The notes: generated from the letters alone by a model not told the origin. 64,000 bases of DNA from Ramlibacter sp. (GCA_029237735.1 JAQZBU010000038.1:1-64000), one strand, 5' to 3'. Positions 7,027 to 18,257 are shown, counted from the first letter of the stretch. Translations and numbers: made by a program.

Positions 7027-9267
7027 ATGCGACCGATGAGAGACACGCCCAGGCCGGCAGCCAGCACGAAGAACAAACCCTCCCCGGCCGAAGCCGAGCT
7101 CGAGCTCGCGGCGGCCCTGCGCGATGGAGTATGCGCCGACCCTTTTGGGCAGCTCGGCCCGCATGAGACCGGAGGCGATGGGCATTTCCGGCTGCGCGCC
7201 TACCTGCCCGGAAGCGCGGCCGTCACCGTCCTCGCGCGCGAAACCCACGAGCCACTGGCTGGGCTGATGGCGGTTGACCAGAGTGGCCTGTTCGCGGGCG
7301 ACGTGGTGCTGGAGCATCGCGCCGCCTACCTGCTGCAGGTGGATTCGCCGTTGGGCAGCCGGGTGACCGAAGATCCGTACCGTTTCGGCCCCTGGCTGGG
7401 CGAGACCGATGTGTGGCTGCTGAACGAAGGCCGGCACCTGCGCCCCTGGGAAAAGCTGGGGGCGCACCTGTGCACCATCGACGGCGTGGCCGGCGTCGCG
7501 TTCGCGGTGTGGGCTCCCAATGCGCGGCAGGTAAGCCTTGCCGGCGACTTCAACCTCTGGAACAGCCGCAGCCACCCAATGCGCCTGCGCCTCGAATGCG
7601 GGGTGTGGGAGATCTTCATTCCGCAGCTTGCCCCCGGGGCCTTGTACAAGTTCGACGTGCTCGGCGCCGACGGCCGGCGCCAGCTCAAGAGCGACCCCTT
7701 CGCGCTGGGTTCGGAGCTGCACCCGGGCCACGCCAGCCGCGTACTGCCGTTGCCGCCACCCGTCACAGGGCGCGCTCCCATCCGCCAGCGGGCCAACGCC
7801 CTCAGCGCGCCGATGAGCATCTACGAAGTGCACGTGGGCTCGTGGCAGCGGCCCGGCGGCGCCATGCCCGACTGGGATTACCTGGCCCAGCACCTCGTGC
7901 CGTACGTGAAGGAGATGGGCTTCACCCACATCGAGCTGATGCCCATCAACGAGCATCCGTTCTACGCTTCGTGGGGCTACCAGCCCGCCGGGCTGTTCGC
8001 CCCTACCGCGCGCTACGGCACACCCGAAGCATTCCGCGCGTTCGTCGCGGCCGCGCACAACGCGGGGCTGCAGTTGGTGCTGGACTGGGTGCCCGGCCAC
8101 TTCCCCACCGACGCGCACGGCCTGGCGCGCTTCGACGGCACGGCCCTCTACGAGCATGAGGACCCGCGCGAGGGCTTTCACCGCGACTGGAACACCCTCA
8201 TCTACAACTGGGGCCGCAACGAGGTGCGCAATTTCCTGGTGGGCAACGCGCTGTACTGGATCGAGCGCTATGGCATCGACGGGCTGCGCGTGGACGCGGT
8301 GGCCTCCATGCTCTACCGCGATTACAGCCGCAACGAGGGCGAGTGGATCGCCAACCGGCTCGGCGGCCGCGAGAACCTGGAGGCGATCGACTTCCTGCGC
8401 GAGGTGAACAAGGTCATCGGCGAGCAGGCACCCGGCACCGTGACCATGGCCGAGGAATCCACGGCTTTCCCCGGAGTGACCAAGCCGCCGTGGGCCGGCG
8501 GGCTGGGCTTCAACTACAAGTGGAACATGGGGTGGATGAACGACACCCTCGCCTATTTCGCGCTGGACCCGGTGGTGCGCAAGTACCACCACAACCAGGT
8601 TAGCTTCATGATGATGTACGCGTACAGCGAGCACTTCATCCTGCCGCTCTCGCACGACGAAGTGGTGCATGGCAAGGGCTCGCTGTACGGCCGCATGTGG
8701 GGCGACGCGTGGCAAAAGCGCGCCAACCTCAAGGCCCTGTTCGCGCTCATGTACGGGCAGCCGGGCCGCAAGCTGATGTTCATGGGCTCGGAGCTCGGCC
8801 AGCACGCCGAGTGGAACCACGACGCCGAACTCGACTGGGGCCTGCTGCAGGACGAGGGCCACGCCGGCATCCACCGCCTGGTGCGCGACCTGAACCACCT
8901 CTATCGCAGCCGCCCCGCCATGCACGAGCGCGACGACGAGCCCGCGGGCTTCTCGTGGACGGAGGTGAACGACAGCGCGCATTCGGTCTTCGGTTTCCTG
9001 CGCAACGGCCACGCGCCGGGCCGGCACATGCTGGTGGCCTGCAACTTCACGCCGGTGCCGCGCCATGGCTACCGCATGGGCGTGCCCATCGGCGGCGTGT
9101 GGCGCGAGTGCCTCAACACCGACTCGGCCCATTACGCGGGCAGCGGCATCGGCAACCTCGGCGCAGTGCAGGCGGAGGCGGTGCCGGTGCATGGAATGCC
9201 GATGTCGCTGAACCTGACCTTGCCGCCGCTGGCCGTGCTGTGGTTCGAGCCGGAGGCGCCTGCATGA
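7027..9267 (+). CDS. glgB: 1,4-alpha-glucan branching enzyme
   Basis: About 746 residues. It makes alpha-1,6 branches in glycogen. Two N-terminal carbohydrate-binding modules (CBM48; VWAPNARQVSLAGDFN) precede the GH13 barrel. Catalytic residues are visible in GIDGLRVDAVASM (nucleophile Asp), TMAEESTAFPGV (acid/base Glu) and LSHDEVVHGKGS (third Asp). Length matches the E. coli type. The start is uncertain: ATGs at 7009, 7027 and 7036 are all in frame; 7027 has AGGA four bases upstream. It opens a six-gene glycogen operon and overlaps glgX by ATGA. Confidence 0.95.
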   Translation: MRPMRDTPRPAASTKNKPSPAEAELELAAALRDGVCADPFGQLGPHETGGDGHFRLRAYLPGSAAVTVLARETHEPLAGLMAVDQSGLFAGDVVLEHRAAYLLQVDSPLGSRVTEDPYRFGPWLGETDVWLLNEGRHLRPWEKLGAHLCTIDGVAGVAFAVWAPNARQVSLAGDFNLWNSRSHPMRLRLECGVWEIFIPQLAPGALYKFDVLGADGRRQLKSDPFALGSELHPGHASRVLPLPPPVTGRAPIRQRANALSAPMSIYEVHVGSWQRPGGAMPDWDYLAQHLVPYVKEMGFTHIELMPINEHPFYASWGYQPAGLFAPTARYGTPEAFRAFVAAAHNAGLQLVLDWVPGHFPTDAHGLARFDGTALYEHEDPREGFHRDWNTLIYNWGRNEVRNFLVGNALYWIERYGIDGLRVDAVASMLYRDYSRNEGEWIANRLGGRENLEAIDFLREVNKVIGEQAPGTVTMAEESTAFPGVTKPPWAGGLGFNYKWNMGWMNDTLAYFALDPVVRKYHHNQVSFMMMYAYSEHFILPLSHDEVVHGKGSLYGRMWGDAWQKRANLKALFALMYGQPGRKLMFMGSELGQHAEWNHDAELDWGLLQDEGHAGIHRLVRDLNHLYRSRPAMHERDDEPAGFSWTEVNDSAHSVFGFLRNGHAPGRHMLVACNFTPVPRHGYRMGVPIGGVWRECLNTDSAHYAGSGIGNLGAVQAEAVPVHGMPMSLNLTLPPLAVLWFEPEAPA

Positions 9268-11369
9268 CAGCCGGTGCTTGCATGCGGGGGCAACCCTGGC
9301 CGATGGGCGCCACGCCCATGGCGTGGCAAGGGCGCCCGGGCGTGAACCTTGCGGTGTTTTCGCGTCACGCAACGGCGGTGCATTGGTGCCTGTTCGACGC
9401 GGCCGGCCATGAAACACACCGAGTGCCGCTACCCGCCTGCACGGACGGCATCTGGCACGGCTTCCTGCCCGATATGGAGGTGGGCCAGCTCTACGGATTG
9501 CGCGCCGAGGGGCCTTGGCAGCCCGCAGCTGGCCATCGCTTCAACGCCGCCAGGCTTCTGATCGACCCTTACGCTCGTGAGCTGGTGGGGAGCGCGGCAA
9601 GCCTGTCGACGGAGGTGGATGGGCAAGCGCACCCTGACCCGCACGACAACGCCGCCCGCATACCGAAGGCGCGCGTCATCGACCTGCAGCGCGAACTGGC
9701 CGCCGGCGCGGCCGTTCCGCCGGCGCCGCCGATCCTGCGTGAACACCTCGTGATCTACGAGGCGCATGTCAAAGGGCTTACCCGCCTCCACCCGCACGTG
9801 CCGGAGCACATGCGCGGCAACTACACCGGCCTGGCCAGCGCGCCGATGCTGGCACATTACAAGCGGCTGGGCATCACCACGCTGTGCCTGCTGCCCGTGT
9901 ACCAGCACATCGAAGAGAAGCACCTGCTCGACCTGGGGCTGGTCAACTACTGGGGCTACAACACGCTGGGCTTCTTCATTCCCGACCCCCGCTACGCCAC
10001 CGATGCGGCCAACCCGCAGGCCGTGCGCGACGAGTTCCGCGCCATGGTGGGCGAGCTGCACGTCAATGGCATCGAGGTAGTGCTCGACGTGGTCTACAAC
10101 CATACGGCCGAAGGCGGCGCCGGCGGGCCCACCCTCAGCTGGCGCGGACTGGACAACGCTTCCAGCTACGCGCTGGATCGCGAGGGCAACTACCTCAACT
10201 TTACCGGCTGCGGCAACTCGGTCAACATGGGCGAGGCCCGCATGGTGCGTTTCGTGATGGACAGCCTGCGCTGGTGGGTGCAGGCCTTCGGCGTGGACGG
10301 CTTTCGCTTCGACCTTGCGGCAACACTGGGACGCGACCCGGCATTGAATCACCACTTCAACGCGGGTTCAGCCTTGCTCACCGCGATCGCACAAGACCCG
10401 GTTCTCTCGCGCGTGAGGCTGATCGCCGAGCCGTGGGACGTCGCGCCGGGTGGCTACCAGGTGGGCGCCTTCCCGCTGTGCTGGCAGGAGTGGAACGACC
10501 GCTTCCGCGACACGGCGCGCATGTACTGGCTGGAGCACGAATGCACCCCGGGCCAGCTGGCGCGGCGCATGACCGGCTCGGACGACCTGTTCGCCGACGA
10601 TGGGCGCAGCCCGCTCGCGAGCATCAACATGATCACGGCGCACGACGGGTTCACACTTGCCGACCTGACTGCCTACCGCTATCGCCACAACCAGGCCAAC
10701 GGCGAGGGCAATCGCGACGGCCATGATCACAACCACAGCGCCAATGGCGGTGTCGAGGGACCCAGCCACGACCCGCTGGTGCTGCGCAAACGCACGGCGT
10801 GGCGTCGCGCGCTGCTTGCCACGCTGTTCCTGGCGCAAGGCACGCCGCAACTGCTGGCAGGCGATGAGCTGGGCAACAGCCAGCAGGGAAACAATAACGC
10901 GTACTGCCAGGACAACGCGATCGGCTGGGTGGATTGGCGTGATCTGGAGTTCGTTTCGCTCGTGTCCGATCTCACCGCGCTGCGAAGGCAATATCCCGCG
11001 TTCCGCCATCCTCGCTGGTTCCGCGGCCACCCCTTCCACGAACCGGGCCACCCGTTCACGCCGGGCGGCGACATTGCGTGGCTGCGCCCGGACGGCGTCG
11101 CGATGTCTGACGCGGACTGGGACGACCCGTGGGATCGCAGCTTCGCCTACGTGATCGAAGTCGGCGAAGGCGGCGCGCCTGCCACCGAGCGGGTGATGGT
11201 GCTGATGCATCCGGCGCACTCGACGCTGCCCTTCGTGCTGCCCGAGGGGACATGGCGCGCGGCCCTCGACACCTCGGCGCCGCAGAGGGCCGTGCAACAG
11301 GCGCCGGGTGGCAGCTACGAGCTGGCCGGGCCGGCGGTGTGTGTGCTGGTTCAAGACGTCGAGCCATGA
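9264..11369 (+). CDS. glgX: Glycogen debranching enzyme (isoamylase type)
   Basis: 701 residues, GH13 family. It hydrolyses alpha-1,6 branches of phosphorylase-limited glycogen. CBM48 lies at about 20-100 and the catalytic barrel at about 170-560. Catalytic residues are in GVDGFRFDLAATLGRD (nucleophile), RLIAEPWDVAPGGYQ (Glu) and MITAHDGFTLADL (Asp). The GYNTLGFFIPDPRYA segment is typical of GlgX. The ATG overlaps the glgB stop and its own stop overlaps the malQ start, so translation of the three is probably coupled. Confidence 0.95.
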   Translation: MTAGACMRGQPWPMGATPMAWQGRPGVNLAVFSRHATAVHWCLFDAAGHETHRVPLPACTDGIWHGFLPDMEVGQLYGLRAEGPWQPAAGHRFNAARLLIDPYARELVGSAASLSTEVDGQAHPDPHDNAARIPKARVIDLQRELAAGAAVPPAPPILREHLVIYEAHVKGLTRLHPHVPEHMRGNYTGLASAPMLAHYKRLGITTLCLLPVYQHIEEKHLLDLGLVNYWGYNTLGFFIPDPRYATDAANPQAVRDEFRAMVGELHVNGIEVVLDVVYNHTAEGGAGGPTLSWRGLDNASSYALDREGNYLNFTGCGNSVNMGEARMVRFVMDSLRWWVQAFGVDGFRFDLAATLGRDPALNHHFNAGSALLTAIAQDPVLSRVRLIAEPWDVAPGGYQVGAFPLCWQEWNDRFRDTARMYWLEHECTPGQLARRMTGSDDLFADDGRSPLASINMITAHDGFTLADLTAYRYRHNQANGEGNRDGHDHNHSANGGVEGPSHDPLVLRKRTAWRRALLATLFLAQGTPQLLAGDELGNSQQGNNNAYCQDNAIGWVDWRDLEFVSLVSDLTALRRQYPAFRHPRWFRGHPFHEPGHPFTPGGDIAWLRPDGVAMSDADWDDPWDRSFAYVIEVGEGGAPATERVMVLMHPAHSTLPFVLPEGTWRAALDTSAPQRAVQQAPGGSYELAGPAVCVLVQDVEP

Positions 11370-12871
11370 CAACGGCCACGCCCTCCCTGTTCGACGTGCG
11401 ACGCAGCGGCGTGCTGCTGCACCCCACCTCGCTGCCCGGCCCGCATGGCTGCGGTGACTTTGGCGCCGAGGCGCATCACTTCATCGATTGGCTCCGAACC
11501 GCTGGTCAGACGCTGTGGCAAGTGCTGCCGCTCAACCCGGTCGGAGCCGGCAACTCGCCTTATCAGAGCGTTTCCGTGTTCGCGGGCAATCCGCTGCTGG
11601 TGGACCTGGCACTTCTGGTGGAGCGCGGCTGGCTGGACCACCCGCCGCCGCAAGACTTTGAGCGTTCGCGAGTGGACTACGCCCGTGTTGCGCCCGCGCG
11701 CATGGCCTTGTTGCGCGAGGCGTGGACCGGGTTCGTGGAGACCGCACGTGACGTGGACGAAGAAGAACTCGCCGAGTTCCGCGAGCAGCACGCGCACTGG
11801 CTGGACGACTACGCTCTTTTCATGGCGCTGCACGAGCGGCACGGCGGGCCCTGGACCCGCTGGCCTTCGGAATTCGCCCGCCGCGATACTGCTGCACTCG
11901 ATCGCCTGCGCACCGAAATAACCGGTGAAATCGGCTTCTGGTGCTTCGTGCAATGGCAGTTCATGCAGCAGTGGGACCGCGTGCGCCGCCATGCGCGCGA
12001 GCGCGGTGTGCACATCGTTGGTGACGCGCCGATCTTCGTCGCGCACCACTCGGTGGACGTCTGGGCCAACGCGGGGCAGTACCTGCTGGATTCCCGGGGC
12101 GAACCCACCGTGGTCGCGGGCGTGCCGCCCGACTACTTCAGCGCCACCGGCCAGCGCTGGGGCAACCCGCTTTACGACTGGCCCGCCATGAAGGCAGATG
12201 GCTATGCGTGGTGGAAGCGCCGCCTCGCGCATTTGATGCGTTGTTTCGACGCGGTGCGGCTCGACCACTTCCGCGGCTTCGAGGCGTATTGGGAAGTACC
12301 CGCCGACGAAGAGCATGCGATCAATGGGCAGTGGCGCTCGGGGCCCGGCCTCGACTTCTTCGACGCGCTGCATGCAGGGCTTGGGCCGATCGCGCTGATC
12401 GCGGAAGACCTGGGGGTGATCACGCCTGCGGTGACCGAGCTGCGCACCGCCTGCGGCTTTCCCGGCATGCGCATATTGCAGTTCGCGTTCGGCGACACCT
12501 CGGACAATCCGTACCTGCCGCACAACTACGAGCGGCGCACGGTGGCCTACACCGGCACGCACGACAACGACACGACCGTGGGCTGGTGGGAGCAGCTTGC
12601 GCCCGCCGAGCGCGACAACGCGCGCCGCTACCTGGGCCCGGAGGCGGACCGGCAGGTCCACTGGGCGATGATCCGCGCCGTGTCCCAGTCGGTCGCCAAC
12701 ACGGCGGTGTACCCGTTCCAGGATGTGCTGGGCCTCTCCGGCGCGCATCGCATGAACGTGCCCGGCCGCGGTCATTCGTGCTGGGAGTGGCGCTTCGGGT
12801 GGCAGCAGGTGGGCGATGCGCCCGCTGCCCAGCTGGCCGCCATCACCCGGGCGCATGGACGCAGTCCATGA
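11366..12871 (+). CDS. malQ: 4-alpha-glucanotransferase (amylomaltase)
   Basis: 501 residues, GH77. It disproportionates maltodextrins released during glycogen turnover. Conserved elements: GVLLHPTSLPGPHGCGDFG at the N terminus, QVLPLNPVGAGNSPYQ, GDAPIFVAHHSVDVWAN, CFDAVRLDHFRGFEAYW (nucleophile Asp), IAEDLGVITPAV (Glu) and AYTGTHDNDTTVGW (Asp). Its ATG overlaps the glgX stop. A 56-bp gap follows before glgC, the only real gap in the operon and a possible site for an internal promoter. Confidence 0.95.
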   Translation: MTTATPSLFDVRRSGVLLHPTSLPGPHGCGDFGAEAHHFIDWLRTAGQTLWQVLPLNPVGAGNSPYQSVSVFAGNPLLVDLALLVERGWLDHPPPQDFERSRVDYARVAPARMALLREAWTGFVETARDVDEEELAEFREQHAHWLDDYALFMALHERHGGPWTRWPSEFARRDTAALDRLRTEITGEIGFWCFVQWQFMQQWDRVRRHARERGVHIVGDAPIFVAHHSVDVWANAGQYLLDSRGEPTVVAGVPPDYFSATGQRWGNPLYDWPAMKADGYAWWKRRLAHLMRCFDAVRLDHFRGFEAYWEVPADEEHAINGQWRSGPGLDFFDALHAGLGPIALIAEDLGVITPAVTELRTACGFPGMRILQFAFGDTSDNPYLPHNYERRTVAYTGTHDNDTTVGWWEQLAPAERDNARRYLGPEADRQVHWAMIRAVSQSVANTAVYPFQDVLGLSGAHRMNVPGRGHSCWEWRFGWQQVGDAPAAQLAAITRAHGRSP

Positions 12872-12927
12872 GATGAGCATTGCAAATCCCACCTGAGCAT
12901 TCCCAATAGCTAGAAAATGAGTGAACC

Positions 12928-14214
12928 ATGGACACGCAGAACCCGCTCCAGCTTGCCCGAAGGACCATCGGCCTGGTATTGGCCGGCGGCCGCGGGTCGC
13001 GCCTTGCGCACCTGACCGATCGGCGAGCAAAGCCGGCCGTGTACTTCGGCGGCAAGTTCCGCATCATCGATTTCGCGATGTCCAACTGCCTGAATTCCGG
13101 GGTGCGGCGCATCGGCGTGCTCACGCAGTACAAGTCGCACAGCCTGCTGCGCCACCTGCAGCGCGGCTGGTCGTTCCTGCGCAATGAATTCAACGAGTTC
13201 ATCGACCTGCTACCTGCGCAACAGCGCATGGATGAGCACTGGTGGTACCGCGGCACGGCCGACGCCGTGTACCAGAACCTCGACATCTTGATGGCGCACA
13301 ACCCCAAGTACCTCCTGGTGCTGGCGGGCGACCACGTCTACAAGATGGACTACGCGAAGCTGATCGCCGACCACGTGGCGATGGATGCGCGCTGCACGGT
13401 GGCCTGCATCGAGGTGCCGGTGGAGGAGGCCACTGCGTTCGGCGTGATGCACGTCGACCCGCAGCGGCGCATTTTGCAGTTCCTCGAAAAGCCCGCGCAG
13501 CCGCCCTCCATGCCGGGCAAGCCGGATGTCGCGCTGGCGAGCATGGGCGTTTACGTGTTCGACGCCGACTACCTGTACGAGGCGCTGAAGCAGGACAGCG
13601 AGAACCCCGCATCGAACCACGACTTCGGCAAGGACATCATCCCTTCCATGGTGGCGCTGGGCCAGGCGATGGCACACCCGTTCGAGCTCTCCTGCGTGCG
13701 CAGCACGGAGGAAGCCACCGCCTACTGGCGCGACGTGGGGACGGTGGACGCCTATTGGCAAGCCAACCTCGATCTGACGGACCCGCTGCCCGAGCTGGAT
13801 ATGTACGACGCCGAGTGGCCGATCTGGACCTACCAGGAGCAGTTGCCGCCGGCCAAGTTCGTGCACGACGAGGAAGGCGGGCGGCGCGGCCACGCGGTGG
13901 ATTCGCTGGTCTCGGGCGGGTGCATCATCTCGGGCGCGCGCGTGCGGCGTTCGGTGCTGTTTTCCAGCGTGCACATCCATTCCTATGCGTCGGTGGAAGA
14001 GTCGGTGCTGCTGCCGCAAGTGGACGTCGGTGAGCGCTGCGAGCTGCGCCGCGTCGTGGTGGACAAGGGTTGCCGCATCCCCGCGGGCATGCGCATCGGT
14101 TTCGATGACGAAGAAGATGCGCGCCGCTTCCACCGCACCGAACGGGGCGTGGTGCTGGTCACACTGGACATGCTGCAGGCTCTCGAAACGCCGGCCGGGT
14201 CGGACCCGGCATGA
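12928..14214 (+). CDS. glgC: Glucose-1-phosphate adenylyltransferase
   Basis: 428 residues. It makes ADP-glucose from ATP and glucose-1-phosphate, the committed step of bacterial glycogen synthesis. The nucleotide-binding signature [20 protein letters not shown], then [20 protein letters not shown], is at residues about 14-55. GTADAVYQN and [13 protein letters not shown] follow, and a left-handed beta-helix domain makes up the last 130 residues ([19 protein letters not shown]). Length and motifs match allosteric GlgC enzymes. It overlaps glgA by ATGA. Confidence 0.95.
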   Translation: MDTQNPLQLARRTIGLVLAGGRGSRLAHLTDRRAKPAVYFGGKFRIIDFAMSNCLNSGVRRIGVLTQYKSHSLLRHLQRGWSFLRNEFNEFIDLLPAQQRMDEHWWYRGTADAVYQNLDILMAHNPKYLLVLAGDHVYKMDYAKLIADHVAMDARCTVACIEVPVEEATAFGVMHVDPQRRILQFLEKPAQPPSMPGKPDVALASMGVYVFDADYLYEALKQDSENPASNHDFGKDIIPSMVALGQAMAHPFELSCVRSTEEATAYWRDVGTVDAYWQANLDLTDPLPELDMYDAEWPIWTYQEQLPPAKFVHDEEGGRRGHAVDSLVSGGCIISGARVRRSVLFSSVHIHSYASVEESVLLPQVDVGERCELRRVVVDKGCRIPAGMRIGFDDEEDARRFHRTERGVVLVTLDMLQALETPAGSDPA

Positions 14215-15707
14215 GAATCCTCTACGTTTGCACCGAACTCTTTCCGCTGCTCAAGACGGGGGGCCTGGGCGACGTCAGCGGCGCGCTGCCGCCCGCGCTG
14301 CGCGAGGCGGGCTGCGACGTGCGGGTGCTGCTGCCAGGCTTCACCGCCATCCGCGACGGCATCGGCCCGAGCCAACTGCCGCACGGCGGGCCGATCCCGC
14401 TGCCCCCGCGCTACGGGCCCGACCTGGCAAGCCATGGCCTGCCACCCTCGCCGCCGCTGGTGCAGGGGACGTTGCCTGGCAGCGGCCTTGCAGCTTATGT
14501 GCTGGACGTGCCCGCCTTCTTCAACCGGCCGGGCAACCCTTACACCGACGGGCGCGGCGACAACGCGGTGCGCTTCGGGTTGCTCGGGTGGGCCGCCGCA
14601 TGCCTGGGGCACGGGCTCGATCCGCACTGGCAACCCGACGTCGTGCACTGCAACGACTGGCACACTGGTCTCGCGCCGGTGTACCTACGCCAGATGGCCA
14701 TGCCGGGCCCGCCGCGCGCGGCGACGGTGTTCACCGTCCACAACCTCGCCTACCAGGGCACCTTCCCGCCTTCGGCCTTCCCGCGGCTGGGCTTGCCCGA
14801 TTACCTGTTCGGAATCCACGGCATAGAGTTCTGGGGCCAGGTGTCGTTCATGAAAGCCGGCCTGCAGTCCGCCGACCGCATCACCACCGTGAGCCCCACC
14901 TATGCGCGCGAGATCCTCGACCCGCTGCAGGGCTGCGGCCTGGATGGCCTGCTGCGCGCGCGCGCGGGCGTCGTGTCGGGCATCCTCAACGGCGTGGACT
15001 ACAAGGTATGGAGCCCTGCCAACGATGGCGTCCTGGCCGAACCCTATGACATCGATTCGCTGGAGAACAAGGCCAAGGCCAAGGCGGAGCTCCAACGAAA
15101 GCTGGGACTGGATCTGCGCCCGGATGCGATGCTGTTCGGCGTGGTGAGCCGCCTCACCGAGCAGAAGGGCCTGAACCTGGTCGAGGCCATCGCGGACGAG
15201 CTGGTGCACATGGGCGGCCAGCTGGCGGTGCTCGGCACCGGCGACGCGCCGCTGGAGCACGCCTTCCTGCTCGCAGCGGGTCGGAACCCGGGGCAGATCG
15301 CGGTTGACATCGGTTATGACGAAACCCTCGCCCATTCGATCATCGCCGGCGCCGACGTGATCCTCGTGCCCTCCCGCTTCGAGCCTTGCGGCCTCACCCA
15401 GCTGTATGGCCTGCGCTATGGCACCTTGCCGCTCGTACACCGCGTCGGCGGCCTGGCCGACACCGTGGTCGACGCCACGCCGCAAAACCTGGAAGCCGGG
15501 CGGGCCACGGGCATCGCTTTCGACGAGTTCAGCGCGAAGGGCTTGCGCACCGCGCTGCGGCGGGCGTTCGAGCTGCGATCGCATCCGCGGGATTGGCGCC
15601 AAGTGCAGCAGGCCGGCATGCGGCAGCGGTTCGACTGGCGGGTAGCGGCCGACCAATATGCCGCGCTGTACCGTTCCATCATGCCCCACGCGGCGCCAAT
15701 TGCATGA
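14211..15707 (+). CDS. glgA: Glycogen synthase (ADP-glucose dependent)
   Basis: 498 residues, GT5 family with two Rossmann domains. It elongates alpha-1,4 glucan from ADP-glucose. The N-terminal ADP-glucose-binding motif [16 protein letters not shown] is at about residues 15-30. The C-terminal GT-B motifs are [15 protein letters not shown] and [20 protein letters not shown], the latter with the conserved EPCG catalytic region. Translationally coupled to glgC upstream and glgP downstream by ATGA overlaps. Confidence 0.95.
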   Translation: MRILYVCTELFPLLKTGGLGDVSGALPPALREAGCDVRVLLPGFTAIRDGIGPSQLPHGGPIPLPPRYGPDLASHGLPPSPPLVQGTLPGSGLAAYVLDVPAFFNRPGNPYTDGRGDNAVRFGLLGWAAACLGHGLDPHWQPDVVHCNDWHTGLAPVYLRQMAMPGPPRAATVFTVHNLAYQGTFPPSAFPRLGLPDYLFGIHGIEFWGQVSFMKAGLQSADRITTVSPTYAREILDPLQGCGLDGLLRARAGVVSGILNGVDYKVWSPANDGVLAEPYDIDSLENKAKAKAELQRKLGLDLRPDAMLFGVVSRLTEQKGLNLVEAIADELVHMGGQLAVLGTGDAPLEHAFLLAAGRNPGQIAVDIGYDETLAHSIIAGADVILVPSRFEPCGLTQLYGLRYGTLPLVHRVGGLADTVVDATPQNLEAGRATGIAFDEFSAKGLRTALRRAFELRSHPRDWRQVQQAGMRQRFDWRVAADQYAALYRSIMPHAAPIA

Positions 15708-18181
15708 GAATTTCCATCGTGAACGCACAAGACAATCTCTCCGAAGAACCCGTCCCCACCAACACGGTAGACGCCCTGCGCCATTCCATCCTAGAACGGC
15801 TGACCTATTCCGTCGGCAAGGATCTCGAATCGGCCACGCAGCGCGACTGGATGTTCGCCGTCTTCCACGCCGTGCGCGATCGCACCGTGAAACGCTGGCG
15901 CGAAACCATCCAGCACGCCCGCGAGAAGAATGCCAAGCGCGTGTACTACCTGTCGATGGAATACCTCACCGGCCGCGCGCTGGTAAACGCACTGCTGGCC
16001 ACCGACCTGTACGAGGTCGTCAAGCAGGCATGCACGCAACTCGGCGCGGATTTCGACGCGTTGATCGAAGTCGAGCCGGACCCTGCGCTGGGCAACGGCG
16101 GCCTGGGGCGGCTGGCCGCCTGTTTCATGGATTCCATCGCGACCATCGGCCTGCCCGGCATGGGCTACGGCATCCGCTACGAGTACGGCATGTTCAGGCA
16201 ACGCATCGTGAACGGGCGCCAGATCGAGGAGCCCGACTACTGGCTGGTGGACGGCAACCCGTGGGAGTTCATGCGGCCCGAGCTGTGCTACCCGGTGCAC
16301 TTCGGCGGTCAGCTCATCACCGACGAGAACGACGCGGTGCACTGGTGGGACACCGAGGAAGTAATCGCCGTGGCTTACGACAACGGCGTTCCCGGCTACG
16401 GCCTGGAGAGCGTCGCCACGATGCGGCTGTGGGCCGCGCGCGCCAGCAAGGCGATCAACCTCGAGGCTTTCAACCGCGGCGACTACATGGGCGCGGTGGA
16501 GGCGAAGAACCGCTCCGAGAACGTGTCGCGCGTGCTGTACCCCGAGGACAGCACCGATCACGGAAAGGAGCTGCGGCTGCGCCAGGAGTATTTCTTCGTC
16601 AGCGCCTCGATGCAGGACATCCTGCACCGCTATTTGCGCAAACACGGCGATTTCGGTGCGCTCGCGGACAAAGTGGCCATCCACCTGAACGACACGCACC
16701 CGGCGCTGGCCATCCCTGAGCTGATGCGGCTCTTGATCGACGATCATCGCCTGCCGTGGGACGAGGCCTGGTCGCTTTGCACGCGAATCTTTTCGTACAC
16801 CAACCACACGCTGATGGCCGAGGCGCTGGAGACCTGGCCGGTGGACGTGATGGGCCGCCTGCTGCCGCGCCACCTGCGCATCATCTTCGACATCAATTCC
16901 CGATTCCTCGCGAGCGTGCACGCGAAATTTCCGGACGACCCGGGCCTGCTCGGACGCGTCTCGCTGATTGACGAGAACGGGCCGCGCCGCGTGCGCATGG
17001 CCTACCTCTCGGTGCTCGCCAGCCACAAGGTCAACGGCGTGTCGCGCCTGCACAGCGAACTGATCGTAAAAACCATCTTCGCGGATTTCGCGCGCATCTT
17101 CCCCGATCGCTTCTGCAACAAGACCAACGGCATCACGCCGCGGCGTTGGCTCGGCCAGGCCAATCCGCCGCTGGCGACGCTGATCGACAGCCGCATCGGC
17201 CCCGGCTGGCGCCGCCACCTGGGGGAGCTCGCGCAACTTCGTCCGCTGGCCGACGATGCGGAGTTCAAGAGCGCTTTCCGCCTTGCCAAGCAGCAGAACA
17301 AGTTGCGGCTGGCAAAGCACATCACCGAGCGCCTGCATGGCCCCAGGCTGGACCCGCAGGGCCTGTTCGACGTGCAGGTCAAGCGCATGCACGAGTACAA
17401 GCGGCAGCTGCTGAACGTGCTTCACGTCATCACGCGCTACCACCGCATCCTCAGCCAGCCGCAGGCCAACTGGGTGCCACGCACGGTTATCTTCGCGGGC
17501 AAGGCGGCCTCGGCCTACTACATGGCCAAGCTGGTGATCCAGTTGATCAACGACGTGGCCCGCGTCGTCAACGCCAACAAGGTCGTGGGCGACCGGCTGA
17601 AGGTCGTCTTCCTGCCGGACTACCGCGTGTCGCTGGCGGAAATCATCATTCCGGCGGCAGACCTTTCCGAACAGATATCGACCGCGGGCACCGAAGCGTC
17701 GGGCACCGGCAACATGAAGCTGGCGTTGAACGGGGCGCTCACTATCGGCACCTGGGACGGCGCGAACATCGAGATCGCCGAGCAGGTAGGGTTGGACAAC
17801 ATCTTCATCTTCGGCAACCGCACCGAGCAAGTGGAGGCACTGCGCGCGAACGGCTACGACCCCAAGCGCTACTACCACGAGAACTTCGACCTGAAGTACG
17901 CGATCGACCGCCTGGCCGACGGCGCGTTCTCGCCCGACGAACCGGGCCGCTACTCGGACATCGTGAAGACCCTGCTCGAGTCCGACTATTACCTGTTGCT
18001 GGCGGACTATGCCGATTACGTCGCCACGCAGGAGAAGGTGGACGACCTGTACCGCGCGCCAACGGACTGGACACGGCGCAGCATCCTCAACGTGGCGGGC
18101 ATGGGCATGTTCTCTTCGGACCGGACCATCGAGGAATACGCATCGGATATTTGGGGCGTTGCGCCGCTGGGGGCGCGTTAG
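15704..18181 (+). CDS. glgP: Glycogen phosphorylase
   Basis: 825 residues, GT35. It releases glucose-1-phosphate from glycogen by phosphorolysis. The pyridoxal-phosphate lysine lies in EASGTGNMKLALNGALTIGT. Other family blocks: EPDPALGNGGLGRLAACF, GYGIRYEYGMF, HLNDTHPALAIPELMR, CNKTNGITPRRWL and QVKRMHEYKRQLLN. Length is as usual for bacterial GlgP. It is the last gene of the glycogen operon; its coding end is followed by the two long palindromes before the convergent GTPase gene. Confidence 0.96.
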   Translation: MRISIVNAQDNLSEEPVPTNTVDALRHSILERLTYSVGKDLESATQRDWMFAVFHAVRDRTVKRWRETIQHAREKNAKRVYYLSMEYLTGRALVNALLATDLYEVVKQACTQLGADFDALIEVEPDPALGNGGLGRLAACFMDSIATIGLPGMGYGIRYEYGMFRQRIVNGRQIEEPDYWLVDGNPWEFMRPELCYPVHFGGQLITDENDAVHWWDTEEVIAVAYDNGVPGYGLESVATMRLWAARASKAINLEAFNRGDYMGAVEAKNRSENVSRVLYPEDSTDHGKELRLRQEYFFVSASMQDILHRYLRKHGDFGALADKVAIHLNDTHPALAIPELMRLLIDDHRLPWDEAWSLCTRIFSYTNHTLMAEALETWPVDVMGRLLPRHLRIIFDINSRFLASVHAKFPDDPGLLGRVSLIDENGPRRVRMAYLSVLASHKVNGVSRLHSELIVKTIFADFARIFPDRFCNKTNGITPRRWLGQANPPLATLIDSRIGPGWRRHLGELAQLRPLADDAEFKSAFRLAKQQNKLRLAKHITERLHGPRLDPQGLFDVQVKRMHEYKRQLLNVLHVITRYHRILSQPQANWVPRTVIFAGKAASAYYMAKLVIQLINDVARVVNANKVVGDRLKVVFLPDYRVSLAEIIIPAADLSEQISTAGTEASGTGNMKLALNGALTIGTWDGANIEIAEQVGLDNIFIFGNRTEQVEALRANGYDPKRYYHENFDLKYAIDRLADGAFSPDEPGRYSDIVKTLLESDYYLLLADYADYVATQEKVDDLYRAPTDWTRRSILNVAGMGMFSSDRTIEEYASDIWGVAPLGAR

Positions 18182-18257
18182 GCTGTTTCTCGTTCGCGCG
18201 GAGCCTGTCGAAGCCTTTGTGCCACGCTGAGTCTGTTCGCACGCCTGCACCTCGCGA

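Noticed and set aside
6883-9417. An 844-codon open frame on the minus strand opposite glgB
   Set aside because: It is antisense to a textbook branching enzyme and its translation is rich in His/Arg/Val low-complexity with no domain. High GC makes such frames common.
15791-18250. An 819-codon open frame opposite glgP
   Set aside because: Antisense shadow of glycogen phosphorylase; no domain and no ribosome-binding context.
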